From NCBI RefSeq assembly GCF_003688995.1, contig NZ_PENI01000003.1:310001-374000 (forward strand): a stretch of 64,000 nucleotides of DNA. Direction: 5' to 3'. Made by a program: the position numbers and the translations under genes. The notes beneath the pieces are model-generated. The model worked only from the letters and a program-made list of their open reading frames with translations. It was not told the origin of the DNA and searched no databases. Positions within the stretch are counted from its first letter, which is position 1; each line of letters begins with the position of its first letter. Source of the stretch: Streptomyces shenzhenensis (GTDB lineage: Bacteria; Actinomycetota; Actinomycetes; Streptomycetales; Streptomycetaceae). This document shows, piece after piece, positions 38,105 to 49,780 of the stretch.

Positions 38105-39898
38105 ATGACTGAGTATGGCCGGGGCCCAGGCTCCGAACCGTGGCATCCGGAGGACCCGTTGTACGGGGACGGCGGATGGGGAGGGCAGCAGACCCAGCCG
38201 GGTCAGCAGGCCCCCTACGGCGGCCTGCCGCAGCACCACCCGCAGCAGCCGCAGTACGGCGGCTGGAACCAGGAGCAGTCCGGGTACGACCAGCAGCAGT
38301 ACCAGTACTACGGCGAGCAGGGCCAGCAACCGTACGCACAGCAGGGCAACGAGCACTACGCCGGTCATGACCAGCAGCAGTACGCGGGTCATGACCAGCA
38401 GCACTACCAGGGGCACGACCAGCAGCAGTACGCCGGGCACGGCCGGCAGCAGTACCCGGTGCAGTCCCCGCCGCAGTATCCGCAGGGCGGCTGGGACGCC
38501 ACCGGCACCCATGGGCACATGCCGTACGCCGCGGACCCGGGCGACCCCTACGGCCAGCAGCCCGTGGCGTACGGCGCGGAGCAGCCCGACCACTACGGCA
38601 CGCCCGACGCCTATCCGCCGCCGCAGCCGCCGGGCCGCAGACGACCCGAGCCGGAGCCCGAGACCGACTGGGATCCCGGCCCGGACGAGGGCGAACACGC
38701 GTTCTTCGCGGGCGGGGGCGACGACGACTCCGACGACGACCTCGACCACGACCCGAAGGGGCGCCGCGGGCGCGGCGACCGGAGGGGCAAGGCCGCGAAG
38801 GGCGGCAAAGGAGCCAAGAAGCGGCGCAACGGCTGCGCCTGCATGGTGGTCGTCCTGGTCTTCGGCGGTGGCCTCGGCGGGGTCGGATACTTCGGATTGA
38901 AGTTCTACCAAAATCGTTTTGGCGCGGCCCCTGACTATGCGGGCGGCGGCACGAACGAAACCGTGACCGTGGAAATCCCCAAAGGGGCCGGCGGTTACGA
39001 GATCGGGCGGCGGCTGAAGGACGCCGGGGTGGTCAAGAGCGTCGACGCGTTCGTCTCCGCACAGTCGCAGGATCCCGAGGGCGGTACGATCCAGGCCGGC
39101 GCCTATGTGCTGAAGAAAGAAATGTCCGCCGCGAGCGCCGTGAAAATGATGCTCGACCCGAAGAGCCAGAGTAATGTCCTCGTCAAGCCGGGCGAGCGCA
39201 ACGCCCAGGTGTACCAGGCGATCGACAAACAACTCGGCCTTGCGGCCGGCGCCACGAAAAAGGCCGCCGAGAAGGAGTACAAGAAACTCGGAATGCCGAG
39301 CTGGGCGCAGAACAACAGCCGGATCCGGGACCCGCTGGAGGGCTTCCTGTACCCCGGCACGTACCCGGCCGCGAAGGGCATGAAGCCCGACGCCGTTCTG
39401 AAGCCGATGGTCGCCCAGGCCAAGGAGAAGTACGCAGCCTACGGCCTTGAGACAAAGGCCAAGGAACTCGGCCTGGCCGACCCCTTCCAGCTCGTCACGG
39501 TCGCGAGCCTGGTCCAGGCCGAGGGTAAGACGCACGACGACTTCCGCAAGATGGCGGAAGTGATCTACAACCGTCTCAAGCCCACGAACACCGAGACCAA
39601 CCGGCTGTTGCAGTTCGACTCGACCTTCAACTATCTGAAGGGTCAGAGCAACATCCACATCAGCGAGTCCGAGATCAACAGCAACAAGGACCCGTACAAC
39701 ACCTACACCAACACGGGCCTGCCGCCCGGCCCGATCGGAAACCCGAGCGACGACGCCCTGAAGGCCGCGCTGAATCCGACCGACGACGGCTGGATCTATT
39801 TCGTGGCGACCGACGGCCAGAGCAATACGGAATTCGCCAAGACCTACGAAGAGTTCCAGACGCTGAAGGACAAGTTCAACGCGAACAGCGGCCGTTGA
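38105..39898 (+). CDS. mltG: Endolytic peptidoglycan transglycosylase MltG
   Basis: 597-residue YceG/MltG-family membrane enzyme that cuts nascent glycan strands. Residues ~1-240 are a long cytoplasmic low-complexity region rich in Gln, Tyr, His, Gly and Pro, including four 8-residue repeats of the type GHDQQQYA (residues 87-118), then acidic and basic stretches. One membrane helix (CMVVVLVFGGGLGGVGYFGL) precedes the extracellular LysM-like part and the catalytic domain: EGFLYPGTYP, the catalytic Glu in VASLVQAEGKTHDD, and NTYTNTGLPPGPIGNPS. E. coli MltG is ~340 residues; the excess is the N-terminal region. It stands between ruvX and aroE, as usual. Confidence 0.92.
   Translation: MTEYGRGPGSEPWHPEDPLYGDGGWGGQQTQPGQQAPYGGLPQHHPQQPQYGGWNQEQSGYDQQQYQYYGEQGQQPYAQQGNEHYAGHDQQQYAGHDQQHYQGHDQQQYAGHGRQQYPVQSPPQYPQGGWDATGTHGHMPYAADPGDPYGQQPVAYGAEQPDHYGTPDAYPPPQPPGRRRPEPEPETDWDPGPDEGEHAFFAGGGDDDSDDDLDHDPKGRRGRGDRRGKAAKGGKGAKKRRNGCACMVVVLVFGGGLGGVGYFGLKFYQNRFGAAPDYAGGGTNETVTVEIPKGAGGYEIGRRLKDAGVVKSVDAFVSAQSQDPEGGTIQAGAYVLKKEMSAASAVKMMLDPKSQSNVLVKPGERNAQVYQAIDKQLGLAAGATKKAAEKEYKKLGMPSWAQNNSRIRDPLEGFLYPGTYPAAKGMKPDAVLKPMVAQAKEKYAAYGLETKAKELGLADPFQLVTVASLVQAEGKTHDDFRKMAEVIYNRLKPTNTETNRLLQFDSTFNYLKGQSNIHISESEINSNKDPYNTYTNTGLPPGPIGNPSDDALKAALNPTDDGWIYFVATDGQSNTEFAKTYEEFQTLKDKFNANSGR
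38363..38458 (+). repeat. Four tandem 24-base units inside mltG
   Basis: Units start at 38363, 38387, 38411 and 38435, encoding GHDQQQYA, GHDQQHYQ, GHDQQQYA and GHGRQQYP. The in-frame repeat suggests recent duplication and probable length variation between strains. Confidence 0.8.
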
Positions 39899-39904
39899 CG
39901 CCGC

Positions 39905-39931
39905 CCGCCCGCCGCACTCGGCGGCGGGCGG
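39905..39931 (+). terminator. Hairpin after mltG
   Basis: Perfect 10-bp stem CCGCCCGCCG / CGGCGGGCGG with a 7-base loop, 6 bases after the mltG stop. Confidence 0.6.
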
Positions 39932-39988
39932 CTCCGGTACCGTTGCGGCCCGATGCACAACGGGACGGCGAACAGCGGTGGAGCGGTG

Positions 39989-40822
39989 ATGGAAAACCTT
40001 CGGTACAGGCGGGCCGCCGTGCTCGGATCGCCCATCGCGCACTCCCTCTCCCCGGTGCTGCACCGCGCCGCGTACGCCGAACTCGGGCTCACCGACTGGG
40101 TGTACGAGCGCTTCGAGGTCGACGAGGCCGGGCTGCCCGGCTTCTTCGAGCGGCTCGGCCCGGACTGGGCGGGACTGTCGCTGACCATGCCGCTCAAGCG
40201 CGCGGTCATCCCGCTGATCGACGAGATCAGTGAGACGGCCGCCTCCGTCGACGCGGTCAACACGGTCGTGTTCACCGAGGACGGCCGTCGCGTCGGCGAC
40301 AACACCGATGTCCCGGGCATGGTGGCCGCCCTGCGCGAGCACGGAATCGAACAGGTCGACTCCGCCGCGGTCCTGGGCGCCGGCGCCACCGCCTCCTCCG
40401 CGCTCGCCGCCCTGGCCCGGATCTGCACCGGCGAGGTCGTCGCCTATGTCCGCAGCGCCGCCCGCGCCGCCGAGATGCGGCAGTGGGGCGAACGGCTCGA
40501 CGTCGAGGTCCGCATCGCGGACTGGGCCGACGCGGCCGAGGCGCTGCGCGCCCCGCTGGTGATCGCCACCACACCGGCGGGCACCACCGACGCGCTCGCC
40601 ACCGCCGTACCGGAGCGGCCCGCCACCCTCTTCGACGTGCTCTACGAGCCCTGGCCGACCGCTCTCGCGGCCCGCTGGTCCATGGTCGGCGGGGCCGTCG
40701 TCGGCGGCCTCGACCTCCTCGTCCACCAGGCCGTGCTCCAGGTCGAGCAGATGACCGGCCGCGCCCCGGCCCCGGTGGACGCCATGCGCCGGGCGGGGGA
40801 GAAGGCGCTCGCCGAACGCTGA
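39989..40822 (+). CDS. aroE: Shikimate dehydrogenase
   Basis: 277-residue NADP-dependent enzyme reducing 3-dehydroshikimate to shikimate. Substrate site: GSPIAHSLSPVLH, catalytic Lys in LTMPLKRAVIP, Asn in DAVNTVV and Asp in NTDVPGM; cofactor motif GAGATASSAL. The ATG at 39989 has ggtggag 5 bases upstream and gives the usual family length. An in-frame ATG at 39953, 9 bases after a TACCGT -10-like element, is a possible alternative start. aroC, aroK and aroB follow on the same strand and give four of the seven shikimate pathway enzymes. Confidence 0.93.
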   Translation: MENLRYRRAAVLGSPIAHSLSPVLHRAAYAELGLTDWVYERFEVDEAGLPGFFERLGPDWAGLSLTMPLKRAVIPLIDEISETAASVDAVNTVVFTEDGRRVGDNTDVPGMVAALREHGIEQVDSAAVLGAGATASSALAALARICTGEVVAYVRSAARAAEMRQWGERLDVEVRIADWADAAEALRAPLVIATTPAGTTDALATAVPERPATLFDVLYEPWPTALAARWSMVGGAVVGGLDLLVHQAVLQVEQMTGRAPAPVDAMRRAGEKALAER

Positions 40823-40832
40823 CGCGTCCGCT

Positions 40833-40880
40833 CCACGTCCGCCTGCTGGACCGCCGACCGGGACTCGGCCGCGGACGTGG
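40833..40880. terminator. Inverted repeat between aroE and aroC
   Basis: CCACGTCCGC (40833-40842) and GCGGACGTGG (40871-40880), perfect 10 bp around a 28-base loop. It starts 11 bases past the aroE stop; it may be a terminator or, being 109 bases before aroC, part of aroC control. Confidence 0.4.
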
Positions 40881-40988
40881 GAGGATCAGAGGTGGCGGAC
40901 CGGGGTCGCGCACCCGGGCACGCCGTCGCCGTACGCGAGGACACGCGTACACAGGGCAGTACCAGGGCGCGAACTCTGAGGAGCACCG

Positions 40989-43776
<2,788 letters not shown>

Positions 43777-43827
43777 GTCCGACCGTGCTCCATCCGTCCG
43801 ATTCGCCGTGCGCACCGGGCACTTCGG

Positions 43828-43868
43828 ACCGCCCCCGGCCGTTTCACCAAACGACGGCCGGGGGCGGT
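43828..43868 (+). terminator. Terminator after aroB
   Basis: ACCGCCCCCGGCCGT pairs with ACGGCCGGGGGCGGT (15 bp). An alternative inner CGTTT-cacc-AAACG hairpin can form. Located 52 bases after the stop. Confidence 0.75.
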
Positions 43869-43963
43869 ACCGTTCGGTAGCGAGCGGGGGCTCGCACTCC
43901 GCTGTCGGCGCCAAGGGCCAGCGGCGGACCGAGCCCGAGAAGAACGAGACGGAGTGGCACCGG

Positions 43964-44830
43964 ATGCAGCACGCAGTGGGGTCTCCGCTGCCGCCGCCCC
44001 ACCAGCCGGGGCAGGAACCGGCCGTCGGCTGGTCGCCGGCCGCGCACCACCCGGGAGCGGGAGCCCACCAGGGTCCCGCACCCGTGCCCCCGCCGCCACC
44101 CGCGCCGGGCTTCTCCGGCGTCGGCGCCCCCTCGGGACCGGTGCCGCCCGCACCCCCGCGGCACACCCCCGCCCCGCCCGTGCCGGACGGCACCGGGCAT
44201 GTGCCGCTGCCGCCCGGCGGCCCCGTCGCCGTGCCCAGCACACCCCCCGCCACCGCCGCGCCCGACCCGGCCGGTACGACGCTGGCCGTGCTGCTGATCG
44301 GCCCCGCGGGCGCGGGCAAGACGAGCGTCGCCAAGTACTGGGCCGACCACCGCCGGGTCCCCACCGCCCACATCAGCCTCGACGACGTGCGCGAATGGGT
44401 CCGCTCGGGCTTCGCCGACCCGCAGACCGGGTGGAACGACCACTCCGAGGCGCAGTACCGGCTGGCCCGCCGCACCTGCGGCTTCGCCGCGCGGAACTTC
44501 CTGGCCAACGGCATCTCCTGCATCCTCGACGACGCCGTGTTCCCGGACCGCCCGGTGGTGGGCCTCGGCGGCTGGAAGCGCCACGTCGGCCCCGGCCTGC
44601 TGCCGGTCGTCCTGCTGCCCGGCCTCGACATCGTCCTGGAGCGCAACGCGGAACGCTCCGGAAACCGCAGGCTGACCGACGAGGAGGTGGCCCGCATCCA
44701 CGGCCGGATGGCCGGGTGGTACGGCTCGGGGCTGCCGATCATCGACAATTCCCAGCTGGACGTGCCCGGCACGGCCCGCGTCCTGAACGACGTCCTGGCC
44801 AGGGCGATAGCGAGCCCCCCGAACTGGTGA
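43964..44830 (+). CDS. P-loop ATP-binding protein with Pro-rich N-terminus
   Basis: 288-residue protein of unknown role. Residues 1-105 are a low-complexity Pro/Ala/Gly/His region (for example PAPVPPPPPAPGFSGVGAPS). From about 105 there is a P-loop kinase-like domain: GPAGAGKTSVAKYWA (Walker A), HISLDDVREWVRSG, then an Arg-rich stretch QYRLARRTCGFAARNF and CILDDAVFPDRP (likely Walker B), ending with a lid-type region ERNAERSGNRRLTDEE. This resembles small zeta-toxin or AAA-like kinases, but no family can be fixed. The ATG at 43964 follows ggag 10 bases upstream. It lies between aroB and the M24 peptidase gene. Confidence 0.8.
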   Translation: MQHAVGSPLPPPHQPGQEPAVGWSPAAHHPGAGAHQGPAPVPPPPPAPGFSGVGAPSGPVPPAPPRHTPAPPVPDGTGHVPLPPGGPVAVPSTPPATAAPDPAGTTLAVLLIGPAGAGKTSVAKYWADHRRVPTAHISLDDVREWVRSGFADPQTGWNDHSEAQYRLARRTCGFAARNFLANGISCILDDAVFPDRPVVGLGGWKRHVGPGLLPVVLLPGLDIVLERNAERSGNRRLTDEEVARIHGRMAGWYGSGLPIIDNSQLDVPGTARVLNDVLARAIASPPNW

Positions 44831-44978
44831 CGGGGGTGGGCGCATCCCTCGGGGAAGCGCCCGCGGACCGGGTGGGCGACAGCCCCGGCCCGGACCCGGC
44901 GCACCGCCGTTCGCGTGCCGATTTCCTCGAATCCCTCGAACAGCAGCTTCCCAACCGGCACAATCCGGTCACCGCTTC

Positions 44979-44993
44979 TACGCTCGACTCATG
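44979..44993 (+). promoter_or_regulatory. Probable leaderless promoter of the M24 gene (-10 TACGCT)
   Basis: TACGCT (44979-44984), then 6 bases, then the ATG. No ribosome binding site is present. Confidence 0.5.
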
Positions 44994-46097
44994 TCAGAGG
45001 TGTATGCGAACCGCCGATCCCGGCTGAGGGAGCGCTGCACCGCGGCCGGCACCGCGGCGGCGCTCATCTCCCGCCCCGCCAATGTGCGCTACCTGGCGGG
45101 TGCCGCCCCCCAGGGCGCGGTCATGCTCCTCGGCAAGAGCGAGGACCTGCTGGTGTGCGCCGAGCCGCCGGACGACCGCCCCACCGAAGGGCGGCCGGAC
45201 GAGCATCTGCGTGTGCAGGTGCTGCCCAGGTCCGGCGGTGACCCCGCCGTGGCCGCCGCGGAGCTCGCCGCCGGTCAGGGCGCCGAGGCCCTCGCGGTCG
45301 AGGAGCACCACCTCACCATGGCCCGCTACCGGGCCGTCGCTGCCGTCGCCCCCGGTCTGCGCCTCGCCGATCTCGGCTCGGCGGTCGAGCAGCTGCGGGT
45401 CATCAAGGACGAGGAGGAGATCTCCTGTCTGCGGATCGGCGCGGAGATCGCCGACCAGGCCCTCGGCGAGCTGCTTGAGTCCATCCTGGTGGGCCGCACC
45501 GAGCGGCATCTCGCGCTGGAGCTGGAGCGGCGCCTGGTCGACCACGGCGCCGACGGGCCGGCGTTCCCGACCTCCGTCGCCACCGGACCCAACTCCGGGC
45601 ACCGCGGTCACCGCCCCACCGACCGGCGGGTCGAGGAGGGCGACTTCCTCACCGTCTGCCTGGGCGCCGCCTACCGCGGCTACCGCTGCGAGATCGGCCG
45701 GACCTTCGTCATCGGCACGTCACCCGCCGACTGGCAGATCGACCTGTACGACCTGGTCTTCGCCGCCCAGCGCGCCGGGCGGGAGGCCCTGGCGCCCGGC
45801 GCCGCGTTCCGGGACGTGGACCGCGCCGCCCGCCAGGTGCTGGACTCCGCGGGCTACGGCGTGGGCCTGCAACCCGTCACCGGACACGGCGTCGGACTGG
45901 AAATTGACGAGGACCCTCAGTTGGCCCCCGCCGCCATGGGTAAACTGGACGCTTGCGTGCCGGTCACCGTCGAACCAGGGGTCCACCTCCCGGGACGGGG
46001 TGGTGTCCGGATCGATGACACGCTCGTCGTGCGCCCCGAGGCGGACGGCGGACCCGAGCTACTCACCATTACGACCAAGGAGCTGCTCGCGCTGTAG
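44991..46097 (+). CDS. M24 (Xaa-Pro aminopeptidase-like) protein with altered metal site
   Basis: 368-residue member of the creatinase/aminopeptidase P fold family: N-terminal creatinase-type domain (1-130) and a C-terminal pita-bread domain. Its position before efp matches the Bacillus yqhT-efp arrangement. The five canonical metal ligands (Asp, Asp, His, Glu, Glu) are here Cys223, Glu234, His299, Glu328 and Asp342. The spacing Cys223-x10-Glu234 is exactly that of the two Asp residues, so the alignment is secure. The other landmarks ([24 protein letters not shown]) are intact. It may bind a different metal, have low activity or be non-catalytic. The ATG at 44991 has a TACGCT -10 element 6 bases upstream. 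Confidence 0.85.
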   Translation: MSEVYANRRSRLRERCTAAGTAAALISRPANVRYLAGAAPQGAVMLLGKSEDLLVCAEPPDDRPTEGRPDEHLRVQVLPRSGGDPAVAAAELAAGQGAEALAVEEHHLTMARYRAVAAVAPGLRLADLGSAVEQLRVIKDEEEISCLRIGAEIADQALGELLESILVGRTERHLALELERRLVDHGADGPAFPTSVATGPNSGHRGHRPTDRRVEEGDFLTVCLGAAYRGYRCEIGRTFVIGTSPADWQIDLYDLVFAAQRAGREALAPGAAFRDVDRAARQVLDSAGYGVGLQPVTGHGVGLEIDEDPQLAPAAMGKLDACVPVTVEPGVHLPGRGGVRIDDTLVVRPEADGGPELLTITTKELLAL

Positions 46098-46183
46098 CGG
46101 TCGCAGGGAGGTGCAGGCACGTCCCGGCGACGCTCGGTTCGTGCCCCGGGGTCGTCCACGTCAGTCCAGGAGATTCCGCAACC

Positions 46184-46750
46184 GTGGCTTCCACGAACGA
46201 CCTCAAGAACGGCCTGGTGCTCAAGCTCGAAGGCGGCCAGCTCTGGTCCGTCGTCGAGTTCCAGCACGTCAAGCCCGGCAAGGGCCCGGCATTCGTGCGC
46301 ACCAAGCTCAAGAACGTGCTCTCCGGCAAGGTCGTCGACAAGACCTTCAACGCCGGTGTCAAGGTCGAGACGGCCACTGTCGACAAGCGCGACATGCAGT
46401 TCTCGTACATGGACGGCGACTACTTCGTCTTCATGGACATGGAGACCTACGACCAGCTGCACATCGACCGCAAGGCCGTCGGCGACGCCGCCAACTTCCT
46501 GATCGAGGGCTTCGAGGCCACCGTCGCCCAGCACGAGGGCGAGGTGCTCTTCGTGGAGCTGCCCGCCGCCGTCGAGCTGACCATCCAGGAGACTGAGCCG
46601 GGCCTCCAGGGCGACCGCTCCACCGGTGGCACCAAGCCCGCCACGCTGGAGACCGGCCACCAGATCCAGGTTCCGCTCTTCATCACGACCGGTGAGAAGA
46701 TCAAGGTCGATACCCGCACCAGCGACTACCTCGGCCGGGTGAACAGCTAA
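46184..46750 (+). CDS. efp: Translation elongation factor P
   Basis: 188-residue factor that rescues ribosomes stalled on consecutive prolines. KOW-like N-terminal domain with the loop KPGKGPAFV; Lys33 is at the position that contacts the tRNA CCA end and is modified in some bacteria. OB domains II and III follow ([34 protein letters not shown]). The Pro next to the loop Lys (PGKGP) is typical of unmodified actinobacterial EF-P. The GTG at 46184 follows aggag. nusB begins 2 bases after the stop. Confidence 0.97.
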   Translation: MASTNDLKNGLVLKLEGGQLWSVVEFQHVKPGKGPAFVRTKLKNVLSGKVVDKTFNAGVKVETATVDKRDMQFSYMDGDYFVFMDMETYDQLHIDRKAVGDAANFLIEGFEATVAQHEGEVLFVELPAAVELTIQETEPGLQGDRSTGGTKPATLETGHQIQVPLFITTGEKIKVDTRTSDYLGRVNS

Positions 46751-46752
46751 CC

Positions 46753-47181
46753 GTGGCTGCCCGCAACACGGCCCGCAAGCGTGCCTTCCAGATCCTCTTC
46801 GAGGCGGACCAGCGCGGTGCCGGGGTCCTGACGGTTCTCGCGGACTGGATCCGGCTGTCGCGGACCGACCCCCGGCAGCCGCCGGTGAGCGAGTACACGA
46901 TGCAGCTGGTCGAGGGCTACGCGGAACACGCGGAGCGCATCGACGAGCTGATCGCCCAGTACTCGGTCGGCTGGACCCTCGACCGCATGCCGGTCGTGGA
47001 CCGCAACATCCTGCGGCTCGGCGCCCACGAGCTGATCTGGGGCGACGAGACCCCGGACGCCGTCGTCCTGGACGAGATGGTGCAGCTGGCGAAGGAGTTC
47101 TCCACCGACGAGTCGCCCGCGTTCGTCAACGGACTGCTGGGCCGGCTGAAGGAGCTGAAGCCCTCGCTGCGGCGCGAATAG
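46753..47181 (+). CDS. nusB: Transcription antitermination factor NusB
   Basis: 142-residue all-helical protein that binds boxA RNA with S10 in rRNA antitermination. NTARKRAFQILFEADQRG, LIAQYSVGWTLDRMPVVDRNILRLG and DESPAFVNGLLGRL are the family signatures. The GTG at 46753 is 2 bases from efp, so the two are translated from one mRNA. The bldD gene converges from the other side. Confidence 0.95.
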   Translation: MAARNTARKRAFQILFEADQRGAGVLTVLADWIRLSRTDPRQPPVSEYTMQLVEGYAEHAERIDELIAQYSVGWTLDRMPVVDRNILRLGAHELIWGDETPDAVVLDEMVQLAKEFSTDESPAFVNGLLGRLKELKPSLRRE

Positions 47182-47261
47182 CGCCGCTGGTGCCTCCGGG
47201 TGCGGGGGCGCCGCGGGAAGGCGGCAGAAGGGCGGCTGAGGGCCGCCTCGGGCCGCTCACA

Positions 47262-47285
47262 CAGTTCTCCGCGCCCCCTGAAGGG
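47262..47285. repeat. Dispersed Streptomyces repeat fragment, inverted copy
   Basis: CAGTTCTCCGCGCCCCCTGA lies between nusB and bldD. It is the reverse complement, slightly diverged, of the repeat core at 13889-13926. Confidence 0.5.
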
Positions 47286-47302
47286 CCGTACGACACGAAA
47301 AA

Positions 47303-47346
47303 CCGCCGGGGTGACCGGAACCCTTGAGTTCCGGTCACCCCGGCGG
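47303..47346. terminator. Strong bidirectional terminator between nusB and bldD
   Basis: Perfect 19-bp stem (47303-47321 and 47328-47346, inner arms ...GACCGGAAC / GTTCCGGTC...) with a CCTTGA loop. On the bldD strand it is followed by a run of five T, so it is a canonical bldD terminator. Confidence 0.88.
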
Positions 47347-47373
47347 CACGTTTCTGCTGAGTCGTCGAGCGGC

Positions 47374-47877
47374 TCAGGCTTCTTCGTGGGTGGCCACGGC
47401 ACGGCGCGCGTCCGCGTCCAGCACGCCCCAGCTGATCAGCTGCTCGGTGAGGACCGAGGGCGACTGGTCGTAGATGACGGCCAGTGTGCGCAGGTCGTCC
47501 TGGCGGATCGACAGCACCTTGCCGTTGTAGTCACCGCGCTGCGACTGGATCGTCGCCGCGTAGCGCTGCAGGGGACCCGCCTTCTCGGCCGGCACGGTGG
47601 CCAGCCGCTCCAGGTCCAGGACCAGCTTCGGCGGCGGCTCGGCGGCGCCGCCCGGAGTGGTCCCGGGCAGCAGTTCCTGCACGGGAACGCCATAGAAGTC
47701 CGCGAGCTCCGCGAGGCGCTGCACGGTCACGGCGCGGTCGCCGCGCTCGTACGAGCCGACGACGACTGCCTTCCAGCGGCCCTGGGACTTCTCCTCGACA
47801 CCGTGGAGGGAAAGGCCCTGCTGGGTGCGGATGGCCCGGAGCTTGGCCCCGAGCTGTTTGGCGTATTCGCTGGACAT
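47374..47877 (-). CDS. bldD: Developmental master repressor BldD
   Basis: 167-residue DNA-binding protein that represses sporulation genes during vegetative growth. N-terminal helix-turn-helix domain (residues 4-71; QGLSLHGVEEKSQGRW, VVGSYERGDRAVTVQRLA) and C-terminal domain with the c-di-GMP binding signature R114-G-D116-x8-R125-x-x-D128 (RGDYNGKVLSIRQDD), exactly as established for Streptomyces BldD, where tetrameric c-di-GMP dimerises the protein on DNA. Length equals the S. coelicolor protein. The ATG at 47877 follows ggggag. The promoter contains a perfect BldD operator. The neighbours efp-nusB and pyrR are the conserved context. Confidence 0.98.
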   Translation of the reverse strand: MSSEYAKQLGAKLRAIRTQQGLSLHGVEEKSQGRWKAVVVGSYERGDRAVTVQRLAELADFYGVPVQELLPGTTPGGAAEPPPKLVLDLERLATVPAEKAGPLQRYAATIQSQRGDYNGKVLSIRQDDLRTLAVIYDQSPSVLTEQLISWGVLDADARRAVATHEEA

Positions 47878-47946
47878 ATAGCTCCCCGGACACTGTGTCG
47901 ACGCGGCCGGCTTCGATTCCCGCCGCGCGGCTGGTAACTCACTGTG

Positions 47947-47976
47947 AGGTTACGCAGCGTGACACTGATGCGTCAA
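47947..47976 (-). promoter_or_regulatory. bldD promoter with embedded BldD operator
   Basis: On the reverse strand, TTGACG (47976-47971) and TAACCT (47952-47947) are separated by 18 bases, a strong vegetative promoter. The published BldD box pattern NTNACNC(A/T)GNGTNAN matches perfectly at 47949-47963 (GTTACGCAGCGTGAC on the plus strand), covering the -10 and part of the spacer. A second partial dyad, CTCACTGTGAG, lies at about 47938-47948. Autorepression, known for BldD, follows directly. Confidence 0.85.
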
Positions 47977-48058
47977 GCCGAATGGTCCACACCGACTCTT
48001 CCGAAGTACCGGCGACCGATTACGCCGACCGGGTGATCGGGGCCTCCGGGTGACCTGC

Positions 48059-48064
48059 TACGGT
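48059..48064 (+). promoter_or_regulatory. pyrR promoter -10 element TACGGT
   Basis: TACGGT fits TANNNT and would start the pyr transcript near 48071, about 12 bases before the PyrR-binding hairpin. The -35 is weak. Confidence 0.5.
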
Positions 48065-48083
48065 GGATGGCGCAATTCCGACG

Positions 48084-48699
<616 letters not shown>

Positions 48700-48794
48700 C
48701 ACGCCGGCGCGCGGTTCACGCCGTGCGTCCCGTCGCCGTGCCCTCGCCTGCCCGGATTCTCCCGATACCTGAACTGCCTTACGGAGCCTGACAG

Positions 48795-49775
48795 ATGCAG
48801 CGCCATCTCATCTCGGCCGCCGACCTCACCCGCGACGACGCCGTCCTGATCCTCGACACCGCCGAGGAGATGGCCCGGGTCGCCGACCGGCCGATCAAGA
48901 AGCTGCCGACCCTGCGCGGCCGCACGATCGTCAACCTCTTCTTCGAGGACTCCACCCGCACCCGGATCTCCTTCGAGGCCGCCGAGAAGCGGCTGTCCGC
49001 GGACGTCATCAACTTCACCGCCAAGGGGTCGAGCGTCTCCAAGGGCGAGTCCCTGAAGGACACCGCCCAGACCCTGGAGGCGATGGGCGTCGACGCCGTC
49101 GTCATCCGGCACGGCGCCTCCGGCGCCCCCTACCGCCTGGCCAACTCCGGCTGGATCGACGCCGCCGTGATCAACGCGGGCGACGGCACCCACCAGCACC
49201 CCACCCAGGCGCTGCTCGACGCGTTCACCATGCGCCGCCGCCTGGTCGGCCGGGACGCGGGCCTCGGCCGGGACCTCGCGGGGCGGCGCATCACCGTCGT
49301 CGGCGACGTCCTGCACAGCCGCGTCGCCCGCTCCAACGTCGACCTGCTGCACACCCTGGGCGCCGAGGTCACCCTGGTCGCCCCGCCCACCCTGCTGCCC
49401 GTCGGCGTCGGGGCCTGGCCCTGCGAGGTGTCGTACGACCTCGACGCCACGCTGCCCAAGTCCGACGCCGTGATGATGCTGCGGGTGCAGCGGGAGCGGA
49501 TGAACGCGGCGTTCTTCCCGACCGAGCGCGAGTACGCCCGGCGCTACGGCCTCGACGCCGACCGGATGGCGCGGATGCCCGAGCACGCCATCGTCATGCA
49601 CCCCGGCCCCATGGTCCGCGGCATGGAGATCACCGCCGAGGTCGCCGACTCCGACCGCTGCACCGCCGTCGAGCAGGTCGCCAACGGCGTGTCCATCCGG
49701 ATGGCCGTGCTGTACCTGCTGCTCGGCGGCAACGAGCCCGCCGTCACCCACGCCCGCACCACCGAGGAGAAGTAA
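48795..49775 (+). CDS. pyrB: Aspartate carbamoyltransferase catalytic subunit
   Basis: 326-residue enzyme joining carbamoyl phosphate and aspartate. Carbamoyl phosphate site [21 protein letters not shown], and [12 protein letters not shown]; aspartate loop region LLPVGV. No regulatory PyrI gene is present, as in other actinobacteria. It follows pyrR by 95 bases and is followed by pyrC after 5 bases. Confidence 0.97.
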   Translation: MQRHLISAADLTRDDAVLILDTAEEMARVADRPIKKLPTLRGRTIVNLFFEDSTRTRISFEAAEKRLSADVINFTAKGSSVSKGESLKDTAQTLEAMGVDAVVIRHGASGAPYRLANSGWIDAAVINAGDGTHQHPTQALLDAFTMRRRLVGRDAGLGRDLAGRRITVVGDVLHSRVARSNVDLLHTLGAEVTLVAPPTLLPVGVGAWPCEVSYDLDATLPKSDAVMMLRVQRERMNAAFFPTEREYARRYGLDADRMARMPEHAIVMHPGPMVRGMEITAEVADSDRCTAVEQVANGVSIRMAVLYLLLGGNEPAVTHARTTEEK

Positions 49776-49780
49776 GAACC

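Noticed and set aside
38363..38458. Possible CRISPR-like or regulatory direct repeat
   Set aside because: The 24-base units are contiguous, in frame and encode a protein repeat in mltG; there are no spacers.
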